Shown: piece by piece, positions 1 to 12,361 of the stretch
Layout: every line of letters starts with the position of its first letter
Position numbering within the stretch: the stretch's first letter is position 1
From: Paragonimus skrjabini miyazakii
Taxonomy: Eukaryota > Platyhelminthes > Trematoda > Plagiorchiida > Troglotrematidae
Length of the DNA stretch: 64,000 bases
Assembly: GCA_014338405.1 (NCBI GenBank)
Contig: JTDE01001357.1
Coordinates: 45,362 to 109,361, forward strand
Direction: 5' to 3'
Program-made: the position numbers and the translations under genes
The notes under the pieces: model-generated
Database searches by the model: none
Seen by the model: the letters and a program-made list of their open reading frames with translations, nothing else
Told to the model about the DNA's origin: nothing

Positions 1-185
1 CGAAGCAGGCAGAAACCCCCCCGGGTAGAAAGCGCCAATCACACACATAAACCGGATAGGAGTGCACACGACGCGTGAACGAAAACCTGGGGGCGTTGTG
101 GACTGGAATGCTGACTCATAAACGCGAACGCGCGCAAAGCATGGTAACTAGCGAGTTGGGCAATAAAGATTGTGCTTTACTGAAC
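1..185 (+). repeat. Dispersed repeat R1, copy A (cut by window start)
   Basis: This GC-richer stretch aligns by eye with 12125-12305 on the same strand. Shared blocks include AGTGCA followed by GGAAAACC or CGAAAACC, then TGTGGAC, then ATAAAC, then CGC-rich sequence. Translated in one frame, copies A and B also share short peptide similarity (KP.RSA, LIN..AR..W), which hints at a coding repeat, though copy A has stops in that frame. The element type is not recognised, and the left end is outside the window. Confidence 0.5.
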
Positions 186-3100
186 GCCTTTTCGCTAAAA
201 TATGTTCTACAAAAAAATTAACAAACCAGTACAGTTCCCATGACACTAGACCGTGACAAAGTTATACAAATTTTCTTGATCACCGGTTTGGTATTTCCAG
301 CCTAATTGGTTAACCACTTTGCTCACTCAATGTGTTGATGCCTTTTCATTTTGTCAGTTAACTGGATGGTAGATTTATGTTTTGTTTTACCTCTGTCTTT
401 AGCTGTCCACAAATTTATTGTAGCATGTAATTTTATTGTACACACAAAGTGTGGAGTTTCGTTGTACCAGCATATTATATAAACAGGTTCGTAGCCCACT
501 GCGATCTTCACAATCGTTTGTTAGTTGTATATGAAAAGTGGACAAAGGACATAATGCTCTGTACTGGCAGAACATAAAGACTGTTCATATTGCAGACTCT
601 TCAGCCAGTATTACTACAGCCATAGGTACCTTTGCTCAAGTTCATCCCAGTCTTGCTGTATCGTGCAAACATGCACATAATCAGTGTTTGTTTCATTTGA
701 AGTTCTACCCTACCCACTGGTCAGATGGTTTGTTACAACGTTCAGTTCACCACAACATTAAGCAGTTCAGCTTATACACGCATTTTTAAAAGCTATTCTA
801 CTATGTGAGCTGGATACTATCAAGTTCACGGTCTGTTTTATCGTGCCCGTAGAATCTGTAGTTCCCACAAATTAGGTAAGGTCTTAGTGAGTATGAGCAA
901 AATATTGCTGTCTAACTTTTACCCAGACAGCTTGGTCAGACATCACAGTTCAATGCCAGACAGTGCTACTTGTGGGAGTTTCTAAAGAGGTTGTTTATAT
1001 TAACTTGTCTTTCAAAGGCCACCAAATAATAAAAACGACGCTTATAATGAACTGCAAAAATTTGTTGAATATCTGCAACTTTTGAAGACCTGATTGTTTT
1101 AATCCGGCTTCTGCTCAATGTTCTTCGAAAGCTATCGGTTTCTAGACAGTGTACATCTCGAAACAGACACGTATGTGTATGTAACTGCACGGACACTGAC
1201 AAAAGTTTATGATGAGTTATCAAGGAGCATGTTTAAATGTTGTTGCAAAGCCGACTGCCAGAATGCAGACATGAAAATCGCTCAATAAGCACCTAGCATA
1301 TGTAGGTTACACATTACCTTACGGATCCTGGAAATGGGCCAAATAATTTGATGTTTCATAGGAAGCCGCATACGAGATTCCACTGAAGTATCCAACCTTG
1401 AGATTAAACCAGCGGAGAATAAGGAAGTTCAGTATTTTTGGTGTTTCAGTTGAATATGTTTTTGCTTTAAACCGATTGACTTAAGTTACTTTGCATGTTG
1501 TGTGGCTGACGAGAATTTGTGAAATGAGTGAGATGTCTTACAAATTGTTGCTTTTGATTTCATGTCATAAATAGATTGTGTTTCCGGAATCTTTTTTGAC
1601 TGTTGAATTAAGAAGAAATTATCTCATAAACGGCATAGAAATTAGGCAGGAAGTAAGTAAATACTAGATAACTAGGTTACAGTAAAGCTGCAATTGACTG
1701 GAGCTATACTATCTAACTCTCTCCGCAATGTACTTTGCTCTCGAAAAAGTAAATGAATTGTTAGTGTATCGAGAGATTTCAACAGCGAGTTGAAAAACAA
1801 AGTATAGTGACCCGTAGTGATTTTTACGTTGTTAAGCTAATATGATCACAACAGTCAGTTTGTACACGAGTGCAATTGAAGATTAAAACAGAGCATAAAC
1901 ACCGACCTCCACAGCGTTGATTTTATATAAACAGTGTTCTATGAAATCGTTAACAAGTAGTCATCTTAACCTCTTATGATATTCAAAACATGGTCACCTA
2001 GTCATTGAAAAGTAAACATGGAAAAATCTCAAAGGAGCATTTACTTGATAGCAGCATTTTCATGGAAATGGTTTGATCATCAGTGAGCGTACGTGAGTTC
2101 TGTGTGGTTCAAATAATAAAAACTGAAGTATTGCTTTGTTTAAACCACAAGACATAATACACATACTTTTTACAGCATCCATGGGATTTTTCCACCAATG
2201 AAACAGTATGCATCTTCATCGTGTATTCACCGAAGAAAGGACTCTAATCAGTAGAAGATAGCATAGTAGTCAACGAGTTATGAACTGTCCCGTTTGATTT
2301 TTTAGATCGTGAGTGCGTCTGTTAAAATTTTGTGTATAAGTGGGCATAGCCCTACAATGTATCATATTTGAAATGTTTTTTAGCAAAGCTTACCTTCAAC
2401 CCCACTTACCAGTAACATCTTTCACTACCTCGGCCTATTTCGGTATTTTTTATGAGATAACAAGTCGCATTATTTGGATCCCAGCCATTCTGTCCACATT
2501 GCATCCTTTTATCTGTTTCCTCATGATTAATGGTCACTGGTTTATCTGGTTCCATTCGGTCCCACTTGATGAGTCCCACAATTTTGATGGTTTCGGCATT
2601 ATTGATTAATTGACATCGCTCCATTAGTCTGAGTCAAACCACTTAGAACTTTCTTGGCTTTGAGAGCTATGCTGTGATGGAATATAGCGTCTAAACTTCA
2701 AATACTTTCGGGAATCCAAGACAACCAATTTCACTGTTAAACGGCTGGAAGTGTACTAACGAAGTACTACCAACTGGTGAATCTATGGTTTATTTTGCGG
2801 TATCTAAGAGAAATACAAAAATAAATTTGAGGGCCCCGGGGCAAACTAGATGCTTTTAAGACTTTTTGAGCAGTAAATCAGCCGCCTTTCGTAGTAAGCG
2901 ACTACTGTTCATAAAGTGAATCTAGAAACGACCTAAACCGAGAAATCAATTTTCGAAAAGAGAATACAATACTTGGTAATGAATTAATCAGACACTTGAT
3001 TCTTTTAATCTTTTTACTCTTTTCGTCAGACAATAAACCATGGACAATACTGAGAGTTTATTACCATATAGCCGTTTTATAACAGTGTTGTTTACTTTCT

Positions 3101-6100
3101 CCCTACTTTTTCTTATTCAGGGCTGTCTGAAAAGTTAAGCGTCAGCAAGCAACGCATATGACCAACGGCTTGTAAATCAATTATACTCATATATTCACAA
3201 GTGCACAGGTTGTTACAGGAGGCATAAATATCTTTGATTGTGTGTCTATGTGTTGGTCGATAAAAGTTGTGTTGCAGGGTTTATAAGTGTAAAGGAAAAA
3301 ACTGAACGGAACTAAATGGAAAGCAAATTCCATAAAGCTGCTGGGTGCAATCATCTGAGTAACGAACGCCGAAACACACGGAAACAACATTCAGTCAGAC
3401 ATGTGCAGTTAACGACTTGTGAGATTGTGCTAGAATAACGGTTGGGAAAATTGTAATGCCATTTGTATATATGTCGATCGAGGAACATTTTGAAACTTTT
3501 AATCGGTTCAGCCGTGCCCAAAGAGTTGGGAAGTGCACTCCAGTGTGAACAAATTCTAACTAAGGTCATAACTTTGATTGTAGTGACAATGGAATCATCA
3601 TATTTGAGGTGATAAGCATGGCAATGATATTGCCCTGATTTGAAACTTCGTGAAGATCCTTCATAAAACGAACTGGTTAACCTTGATCAAATAAATTAGT
3701 TATATTGGTTGGTATGATGCCTGAAGGAATCCGTCACTAGGTGATCATTGACAGTTTATTGTAAACGCCAACATTTTTCGATCAGGTTATCTAGACGACC
3801 AAGGCGAGAAGATACAGTTTGGCACTGCACTAAATATTTATTGACAGTAAACAGATCAACTGGGGAGGCTTTTTAATTAACGAGAGCTAAAAGAGTATAT
3901 GATGTGTAGTGTATAGTCCTCAGCCGGACAACATCAGCTGTAAAGGCCGACAAACGTCAGAGCCAAATGGATCTTACGAACAAGTTTAGTTTCACTCCAA
4001 AGCTGTTAAGTCCATCGTCGGTAGCAGTCCCGCAACTTTTCGCTTACACCACACAGGTAGGAGGACCGTCTCAAATAGAGATGCCATCAACGATCTTAGC
4101 GACTAGTATTTGTGTTTAGTTGCTACCACTTCCACCGATCCAATAAAGACATTTAGTACCAGCACTACAGATGTTGAAAGAACACAGTTTTACGCCAAAC
4201 ATCTAGATACTAACTGCATTTTATGAAAAATGAGTTCTGAATTGTTGGTCCCATTTCAACTCCAATATTGAAGAAGTCCTCTGAAAATGTCAAGGCCACA
4301 CTGATCGGTCTCTGTTTGAAGTTCTACTTTTCAATGTTTCACTAAGTGGAAAGATGGACCTTCGACGAGTACGCGCACAACTATTGATAAATCAACGGAT
4401 TAAGTGATGTGAAACGAAGTTAGAATTTCTACATCAGATATAAAAGCAAATATTCCTATAGTTTATCCTATTCGATAACGCGATAGGGACATCCACTTTT
4501 CCTACTCCAGGTATCATTTAAATATCTAACACCGAGACGAACTGGTGCCTGTCGTTCAAGTGCAAGCAAACATAAAGTCCATCATCTTACTTTACGATAC
4601 TCTTCCACATTGTACGAATCCTCCTTGTTGTGAGTTGAAACAACTAAGAAGAAAGACATTTACCTAACTGAATTCATTCACTTGCCAACTTTTGCAACGC
4701 ATCCTGTGGAAAGTCAAGACAGTCAGATAAATCTTGACTCTTGACTCTTGCTTGCATGCACCCGTTTTCCTTTTGCATGATTATAGAAAAAATATTCATC
4801 AAAACTTGATGAACTGGCTTGAAACGAATGCGTCACTTGACAACACATAGTCAATCTAACGACGTTGTAGTCGTACAATGACTGACCTTGACAGTATGTG
4901 AATGACAGAGACAAAAGTATTTTACGAGCAAAGATTCCAATCATAATCATCTCGCGCTTTCTTAGCCAAGACACCAACTAATCAATTCATTTGCTTTGAC
5001 AACATATATTTCGCTATTTCCGCTGCCACAGTTAACTCTTCCCGAATCACGTACAACTTTCAATTCACAGTCAAATTGTAGTAGGTAGCTAATGATCAAA
5101 ATGACATTTCACAGTTGAAAACTGTATAACAGTCTTTGCTCATTGTGACGCGAATGTTGTCGTTGTTTGGCCGAGTTGTTTGTGAAGTGAGTGCACTTAA
5201 TGACACGGGGCAATGAACGCCGTGGGGAAGCTGTCTTGTTGGTGACACCTCCTTTCATCAACAGCTCGGTTGTTTGTTTGCGAGGTGTAGGCGCCTTGGT
5301 GTTGTATGTTTGAGTATAGACGTAGTTGTTTTTCGTAGTTAGGTCCCTTTCCGTCCTCTTTTTTCTCCTTCTCACTTCTTATACAGGGTTTGCTTTTCAC
5401 TTCTTCGTGGTTGTGTGGCAGTTAAACATCAGTGAGAACTATTGATTTATTGTTGTCTAAGATGATGATGATGCTTATTGAAATGTAAGAACAAGCAATG
5501 TATTGAGTTGACCGTCAGCAGGGCAAAAAAGTAGTGTCTATTGATCCTGTGCGCTAAACTTCAGCGCGCTTTATTAAACTTTACGTAGAAATGTTGCATG
5601 AGCGACGATCTAATTATTTTTATAAACTACAACTAAAATATTCCTTAACTTATTGAGGTTACTGAAAAAGCACGGATTAACAGATAGTCTAAAATGCAAG
5701 TCAATTCCATGATGGTGTTGATCGTTTGGCCAAAACTGTGGTTAGAAACCCATGTACTGTTCTGAATTAAATAGTGCAAGAAATTGCTTCTTGGACATGT
5801 CCATTTCTTCATTCAAAGCATACTGGCAAAAACCAATTAGTCACGTGTTAGAACAATGTGACCCAGTATGTTCCCAATCACGCCAACGACGAAGTGTAAA
5901 ATAACATGCCGTACATGGAATTTGTACTGAAGTTGTGCGTCCAACTACCATGTCTATGTTTGACAAACACTATCATAGGTACTAAGCAGTTTGTAACGCA
6001 CAATAGGTTCATGTTTCCGTAAGAAACCGTACGAATTCCAATTCGATTTAGTAGTTAAGGTGAGACATGGTATGTCGGAAAAAATATCTACTGTTGTTAC

Positions 6101-7520
6101 AAAAAACACTCACAGAAACACTATAATGTCAACCAATACGGAGTTGCATACAAAGCCAAACGTTAATATGCACTTTTGTATATTGAAAAATATTTATCCT
6201 AAGCTGGTTTAATTGACGTATTCTAGTATGCATACATCCAGTATTGTCAGAAGAGTTTTTACCTGTTTACGTGCAGTTTCACCCCCTTCTGGAATAGGTG
6301 TTCAGTTTTTCTAGAATTATTTTGCAAAGTTTACGATACCTTGGTCAACGGAATCAAGGGCACAAGCCATGTTGCCTTCTTAAATCACGAGTATAGTGAT
6401 ACTTGAGAGTTCCACTTAGCCTGACCATATTTCGTTTTGTCTTATTAAACATGTAGTGTATCGCGTGGAAATGGATGACGTTCACACCTGGTGGAGCTCT
6501 AATTTCACGTGATCGAGACTGATCAGAAGTTATTTCATTAGCAAAATAAATATTGTTAAATAATTCTCTGGCAACTGCAATGATTCTTTAACTAGCCAGG
6601 GTATATACACTAGTTTTTTTTATTTATACTAGTCATACATACCACATACGCAGCACAAGTCGTTATCAGTAGACTAGCGTACCACTTCGTCCACTCGATC
6701 TTCATTTTGCTTTGGTGAAGTATGTAGCAAGATGTGCTGAAGCCTGTGCTTGCTTTAGAAGCCGATGTGATACGGCAGAGTTTATGAACTTGCTGTGCTG
6801 CTGTGATGTTTTTTAAATTGTCTCCCGTGAACTGTTCAGCACATTCAGTGATCTAACATTTAGGCCCCCACGGTTCGGACGTGAGGTCATTCTTATACTA
6901 CAGAAAACATTGTGTGACGTCCAGGCATGCTGTTTTTGATCAGTGTGGCGCTTGATCCGTGTTTATGGATGGTGTTCAAACCTGCTAATGTTTAGCTTCC
7001 ATTGATAAAATGACATCTTTGGCACTCGATTAATACCATGAAATGACATGGTTGCAACACAACTGTAACATTCGAATACGTTTACCAACAATCTATACTT
7101 GTCTGATGGCTAAGACGCTCTTGACGGATTTAGACTAATTGTTTATCTTCCTGTGCATTTTTAACCTACCTGTGTTGTATTGAAGGCAGCATGCACCTTA
7201 TCAATGTGTGACATATATTTATGGATGATAGATTCCAACGTGAGTTCTGTTAGACTATTCGTCAGTGTATGCTTCAGTCCAAAGGACGATACTCACAAGC
7301 GCCTGGTACCGTGCACGGAGTAGCGTGGGATCGAAATCGCTGAATTTCATAATTCAAAAACTAGATATCATTTCAGTCTTTCCCCGTGATTCCCTTTGTT
7401 TTTACCGTGTTTTGCGCCACGACCTACCACTGTGTTGCCGGTTTCTGAGGTACTTTTGATATGATCATGAATACTTCCGTTCTGTATCACATGGTGGCCG
7501 AATTAAGAAAAGGTACTTAG
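186..7520. other. No recognisable gene or element
   Basis: Only short open frames (under 90 codons) occur, none with recognisable domains, and no clear mobile-element remnants were read. Minor features are a (CTTGACT)-like tandem near 4733-4754 and four GAT units at about 5461. A region at 6740-6880 shows faint similarity to 28230-28340 (shared GTGCTTGCT..TAGAAG and CTGTGCTG), too weak to call. Confidence 0.5.
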
Positions 7521-7706
7521 CTAATATTCATACGGATATGACCTCTCAACTTCCCTGAAACCGCTGTCACTAAAAGTCTCACTGTCCTCATGTGCATAGT
7601 TGTTGCTCGTAACAACAGATTCGGAATGTACACACAAACAAGTTAGGAGAAAAACTGCTGAGAAGAAACGAATGTGCCACTTGTCCGGATGGATTTTGCT
7701 AGGCAT
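7521..7706 (-). CDS. Possible first exon of a secreted protein (weak)
   Basis: From the ATG at 7706 the minus strand reads 61 codons to a stop. The N-terminus looks like a secretory signal: a short basic start (MPSKIHPDKWHIR), a hydrophobic core (FFSAVFLLTCLCV) at about residues 14-26, and a plausible cleavage site after VHS. The remainder is acidic and polar, ending in a Tyr-rich tail. A candidate splice donor (ACA then GTGAGA) falls after codon ~41 and would give a phase-1 junction, common for signal-peptide exons. No family is recognised and no downstream exon was identified. A chance frame is quite possible; the frame also extends upstream of this Met. Confidence 0.22.
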   Translation of the reverse strand: MPSKIHPDKWHIRFFSAVFLLTCLCVHSESVVTSNNYAHEDSETFSDSGFREVERSYPYEY

Positions 7707-7823
7707 TAGGAAATTATATGGAGTACTTACACCATCAGCCGATACGAAATAAAATGAGGAACTACCTTGAGGGAATTTTGAAAATGGGTTCCCTCTTTTC
7801 ATCCACACAACACTTTTATTCAA

Positions 7824-9445
7824 CGTAGAGCCAGTTGAATGGAAAAAATAAAAATGGAACTTTGATAAATCGAATCGTTAGTAATGAGACAGGTTAGATA
7901 AATCTCAAAACTTACCGACAATTGCTTAGTTCTTGTAGCAAATCTGTATCTCTTTGAAACTAACCACTTCTATTGATGTCTTAGTAATGCTGAGTTGTTC
8001 AAAATTAAGCAAAACGAACCTACCAAATTGACAATCATCAATATTTTTAAAATATTTTTTTGGAATGCTCACTTATTCTTACAGTGGTTTCATTAACAAT
8101 GTAATTATTCATTGAGGAACAATTGTAGGAATTACTAAGCTGGCCGAAAAGGGCATTTGAAAATTCTTGACAACTGGTTGCAAATTCACGATCATGAATC
8201 ACATAGTCGCTGGAAACAAATCTACTATCAGGGTTTAGTTAAATTGCCAGGAAAGGTCCACTTTCTTCTACCAACATTTTTGGACAAGAACTAGAATCGC
8301 TGCGTGCACTACGGTGGACCGTTCAGTAGTAGATGTAAACATTTCGCCACACTTGCGTTGAACATTCTCTTATTCTACTAATTCGACCTCATTTTGTTGA
8401 TAGGGAACAATTTTCTCACTTAAACGAACAAATTTCTTCTAGTGTGAAAACTAGCTTGCACATTATTTAAATACTTCACTTGTCTACAATTTTAAATATG
8501 TTTTCTCCAAACGACTGAATTTTCTATTTACTTTGACATATATTTTACCGCCGTATTAGTCGTATCGCATTTGAACGGTTTGGAATCATTGACAGTTTTT
8601 TGTTAATACATGATCACTAAGGTAAAATAGTCAGCTAATTAGTCTCTTCTTCAAGCTCTTAAAAACCTAAAGTTATTACAGTCCTCATTCTGACTGTGGC
8701 CGGCTTCCTTTTGAACATGAAAACGCTTCTGAGGTACAATCTGCTAAATATCTGCGCTGCTTTTCACTGTACGTGTTAGTCATTGCGTGTATCTGCTGTT
8801 TGCAACACGGGATGAAAGCCGGACTTTCGTACTTCGTAACGTGTCTCATCACACGATATTTTGTACCGACGCTTATCTCTACTGACAGTGGAGTTGCCGT
8901 AATTCTGTGTCCTCTAAACTGGCCCAGGAATATATTACATCATCGACTAGATCACTCAAATACATTTCCAATTGTGTTGTTTCGAATACTTTCTTGACCA
9001 GGTTGTTTGATTAAAATCACTTCAGATCTTGTAACGCATTTGTTAAAAGCTCCTTTTGTGTTTTTTTCTCAAATGTCGCAGTTTATTCGTTTTGCTCAGA
9101 CATAGGCTAAAAATACGAACGGTTATCTGTGATTTAGAAGGTGAGTAACGATTCAGTTATTCCATTTTATTAAGCGATTGTTATTCATTTTTAAACCAGT
9201 TATCCTGGAGATTTTTATTTAACCAACTTTTCATTGATGTCGCACATTCATGTTAAATAATAACGGGTAAGTTACATCGAGCATTTTTTCTTAATCAGAG
9301 GCATGCTAGTAAAAGGTGTTCACTAGATCATTAAGTACTATAAACGTTGTCCAAATTCTTACTTAACTACATTTACTTATGGTGATTAACGTTGTGTTTT
9401 TTTATATAACATAAAAATTCATCAGTTTTTCTTTTGTTAAATCTT
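7824..9445. other. No recognisable gene or element
   Basis: AT-rich sequence with only short, unrecognised open frames. Nothing was found beyond simple A/T-rich runs. Confidence 0.5.
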
Positions 9446-9623
9446 GACATCATTCATCTGAGAAAGATTATGACCATCTAGAAACTGTTTGTATCAGACC
9501 TTTCAAGGCTGTTGCTAAACACGGTCACTATAATCTTATGCTTCAAGGCGAAGAATTTATGACGAACTTTTACGGCAATCGCTACCAAGTGACTGCTCAC
9601 ATATTCCAAAACTTAGGAATCTA
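9446..9623 (+). other. 58-codon coding-like open frame, unassigned
   Basis: This frame lacks an ATG start and is open between two stops. Its composition looks protein-like (FKAVAKHGHYNLMLQG near the middle). The F/Y-K-V..(R/K)HGHY.L.L.G pattern faintly recalls the small barrel at the C-terminus of LTR-retrotransposon integrases, but the usual closing motif is absent. Just downstream, a good acceptor (TTCTCTTCAG at 9646-9655) opens another frame to 9876; joining the two at the obvious donor gives an early stop, so they are not shown to be one gene. Confidence 0.18.
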
Positions 9624-9876
9624 AATCGGCTCCCAACATACCCAATTCTCTTCAGTGCACACCACAAATGGAGTAAGTGTTGAAGTAACAACACAGCGTT
9701 ATCACTTACGAATTCACACTGTTATTCAAAAACCGGTCACGGTGACTATATCCGACCTTGTTCATATATCGGAATCATGTAAAAATGGGTTATCATTATT
9801 ATCATGTACAACTTTGTTGAACAAAATTAAGTTATTGGCAAATGAGTTTGTCCTGAATTTTTTCCATCCTGTTTAA

Positions 9877-11977
9877 TTTTCTCTATTTCACCTCAACTTT
9901 ATACTTTACACGTGACTTTGAATTCTACTTCTAGGCACCTAATCACTCAAAATTAGGTCAAATTAACGTTTTGTTCTAGTTCACGATCCATTAATTGTTC
10001 ACTATTGATTAATTATGATACATAAAAATTTGTAAGTGACAATTTGGCTAACTAAGCTGATCGTACACTTTACGGATATAAAGATAACTGTTCGTCACCA
10101 CAAACGCTAGTCTAAACCACGTCCGGTTTTTCACTTTAGTACGTTCGTCACTACAATTGGCGCCAATCATAGTTCTATCTCAGCCAGGTCTTACAAATTG
10201 GAGACTGTAGCCTGTAGCATCCATGAAAATGGGATCAATAACATCCGTCATATTACATCAAGTTTGAAAACTTTTATCGGGTCAGGTACTTGAACGATTT
10301 AAAATTAATCTGTTTTCTTTGTTCTCTCACATGACTTGTAAAGTGATTTTTGAAAACAAGATCTCCTTAGATTCCAACTTTAAGTAGAAATAGTTTTGTT
10401 TGTTACTTCAAACTGTCTCAGTTATATAGCTGAACTTACACAACAGGTGAGATATATTGAGCGTTTATCCTTGGATTAATGGTATAAAGCCATGGAGACT
10501 ACCGATAATTACAAAAATTCACTGTACAGGAGTGCTACTGAGAATTCAAACACCTTAAACGAACATGTGCATGCTATTGACTCTACAGGAGTCGCACCAT
10601 TGGTTTTAAAGGCGTTACTTTTGATGTGGCGAAAATCAGTAAATAGAAATGAAACCACATGAGTAAACATATTATACGAGCAACATCACTAAGTGTTTCT
10701 TCTGAGGTTCCTAGAAAGTTAATTCTGACACAGCAGTAATACATATGCCTAAGTAAACCACGGATACAGAAAGAGATGATGTAGTCACAACCGTCCACTG
10801 TTAGTTGGATTCCGGTTAATAAATTTTACTGCTTTCTTTTTGCTGATTTTAAAACATTGGGGGCTAACGAACTTGCTACCTCATCCTGCATTCGCAGATC
10901 CATTTTTTAGATGTTGATGAAAAACTGAGGACATAGATGTAAATATTTTGAAACAAATTTAGTGATTTTACATTATTTTGGGATCAGTTAGGGAATTTGA
11001 GACAAATAGAAGTTGTACAGCCTGGAGGTTGACAGCTAGATAATTGTATGGCGTACTACACGATAACCAACTTAGACGTAGGTGTACCGTGAGGAAAAAG
11101 TATATTGTAAAAGTAAGGTAAAAAACATTACTGCTGGACCAAATTATTATATTCTTGAAGTCAATGCCTGGTTGCAAATTGAATAGTTTACTTCGCGAGT
11201 ACTTGGAGAGCCTGTGAGCTGCAAAATTGTGCTTTAGGTATATGTAACGGGCAACTGATATTCCAGATCGCACGTTTGAAGAATAACACTGATTTAAAAA
11301 CAATATGGTATGGTCAGCTTGAAGTAGTTTGTGTTTCAGATGAGTGTTATGACTAATATCAATCTTCAGTAATCTTTGTTTAGGTAGCCGAAAGATTGAA
11401 TACAATTAGAGGCTACAAGGCTATTACTCATCTACTCATTTCTGATTCCCTGAATCATACTTAGGCAAGTAATTTTGGACTAAACGTCGTAAATCACTCT
11501 TCTCTGAAATCAGGCCTAAAGATATATTAATTAGACGAATTATATCTGTTTCAACCCATTTGGAAAGGAAACAACGTGGGCGTCTGTTCTTTGGGTTAGT
11601 CACGAATAAATCGTGTCGTTTGGACCCAATTTAATAGCCAAAATGGCAGTGGTCATCGATCGATTAGCTTGTTACGAACGGACAACGTAATGAAGTGGAT
11701 GGAACAGCAGACTGTTGTCATGATGAATTATCATGTACAGTTAATCCGATCGTATTTGAAAACTTGTTCCTAGGTTTAATTAGTCATGGTGACAAATATT
11801 ATCTGGCCATTTCCTTTTGCATTTAGTTGCCTGCTTTCAAGTGAACCTGAACATAGAGTTAAAATATGGTGCAAACAAAAGTAACCCAGGTTTGCCTTTG
11901 GTGTTGTAGTTTGAATTTGCACAAAAGGTGATCACATATTACTACGGTAATAATTTGTCAACAACAAACATAGTACA
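9877..11977. other. No recognisable gene; contains one unassigned 145-codon frame
   Basis: The minus frame 10968-11405 is the longest ATG frame in the window (145 codons). It has hydrophobic patches but no motif I recognise, and no supporting splice or repeat context. A frame of this length is not surprising in 64 kb of non-coding DNA. Confidence 0.4.
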
Positions 11978-12361
11978 GTGGAAGACAAAGTTGGAAACGC
12001 GAATATCCCAGCACTCGGTGGGATAAGTCAACTCAGCGGAAAGATATGTTCAAAAACCTACGGTGAGAAGATAGCGGACAATAAGAGCGACCGGACAAGC
12101 TTGTTCCGAAAGAAAGTGAACCAACGGACGAGAAATGGCAAGCCAAAACCCTCGGGAGAAGGCGTCGGTCACTCAGACAAACCAGGCAGAAGTGCATATG
12201 TGAAGGAAAACCGGCAGTGTGATGTGGACCGGGGATTCCGGCTTATAAACACAAGCGCACGTTTGGCGTGTTGGACACTAGACAGTGCGTTTTATCGAAC
12301 GACTATTTATACAATGAGTCATCATACAACGCATCAGACAACGTTTAAAATAGCTAAGTGA
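11978..12361 (+). pseudogene. Open frame overlapping repeat R1, probably transposon-derived
   Basis: A 127-codon frame beginning at a non-ATG codon, rich in Lys, Arg, Gly and Ser in its first two thirds. Its second half coincides with repeat R1, whose other copy at 1-185 shows peptide-level similarity in one frame. That favours an old mobile-element coding region, perhaps a gag-like or N-terminal segment, over a host gene. No reverse transcriptase, zinc knuckle or nuclease motif is visible. Function unknown. Confidence 0.25.
12125..12305 (+). repeat. Dispersed repeat R1, copy B
   Basis: Partner of the repeat at 1-185, in the same orientation, with interspersed substitutions and small indels. 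The clearest shared blocks are GGGAGAAGGCG, AGTGCATA, GGAAAACC, ATAAACACAAGCGCACG and the terminal GAACG. Divergence indicates an old family. Confidence 0.5.

Noticed and set aside
538..789. DKG-containing frame resembling the ADKG motif of PLE RT
   Set aside because: No following RT motifs; a single tripeptide is not evidence.
6740..6880. Possible repeat with 28230-28340
   Set aside because: Similarity is limited to short blocks and needs many gaps; not separable from chance by eye.
9446..9876. Two-exon gene joining 9446-9586 to the frame after the acceptor at 9655
   Set aside because: Splicing at the visible donor (GTGACT) to the acceptor gives a stop within seven codons.
10968..11405. 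Longest ATG frame in the window (145 codons, minus)
   Set aside because: No domain, no splice or repeat context, and a length compatible with chance.
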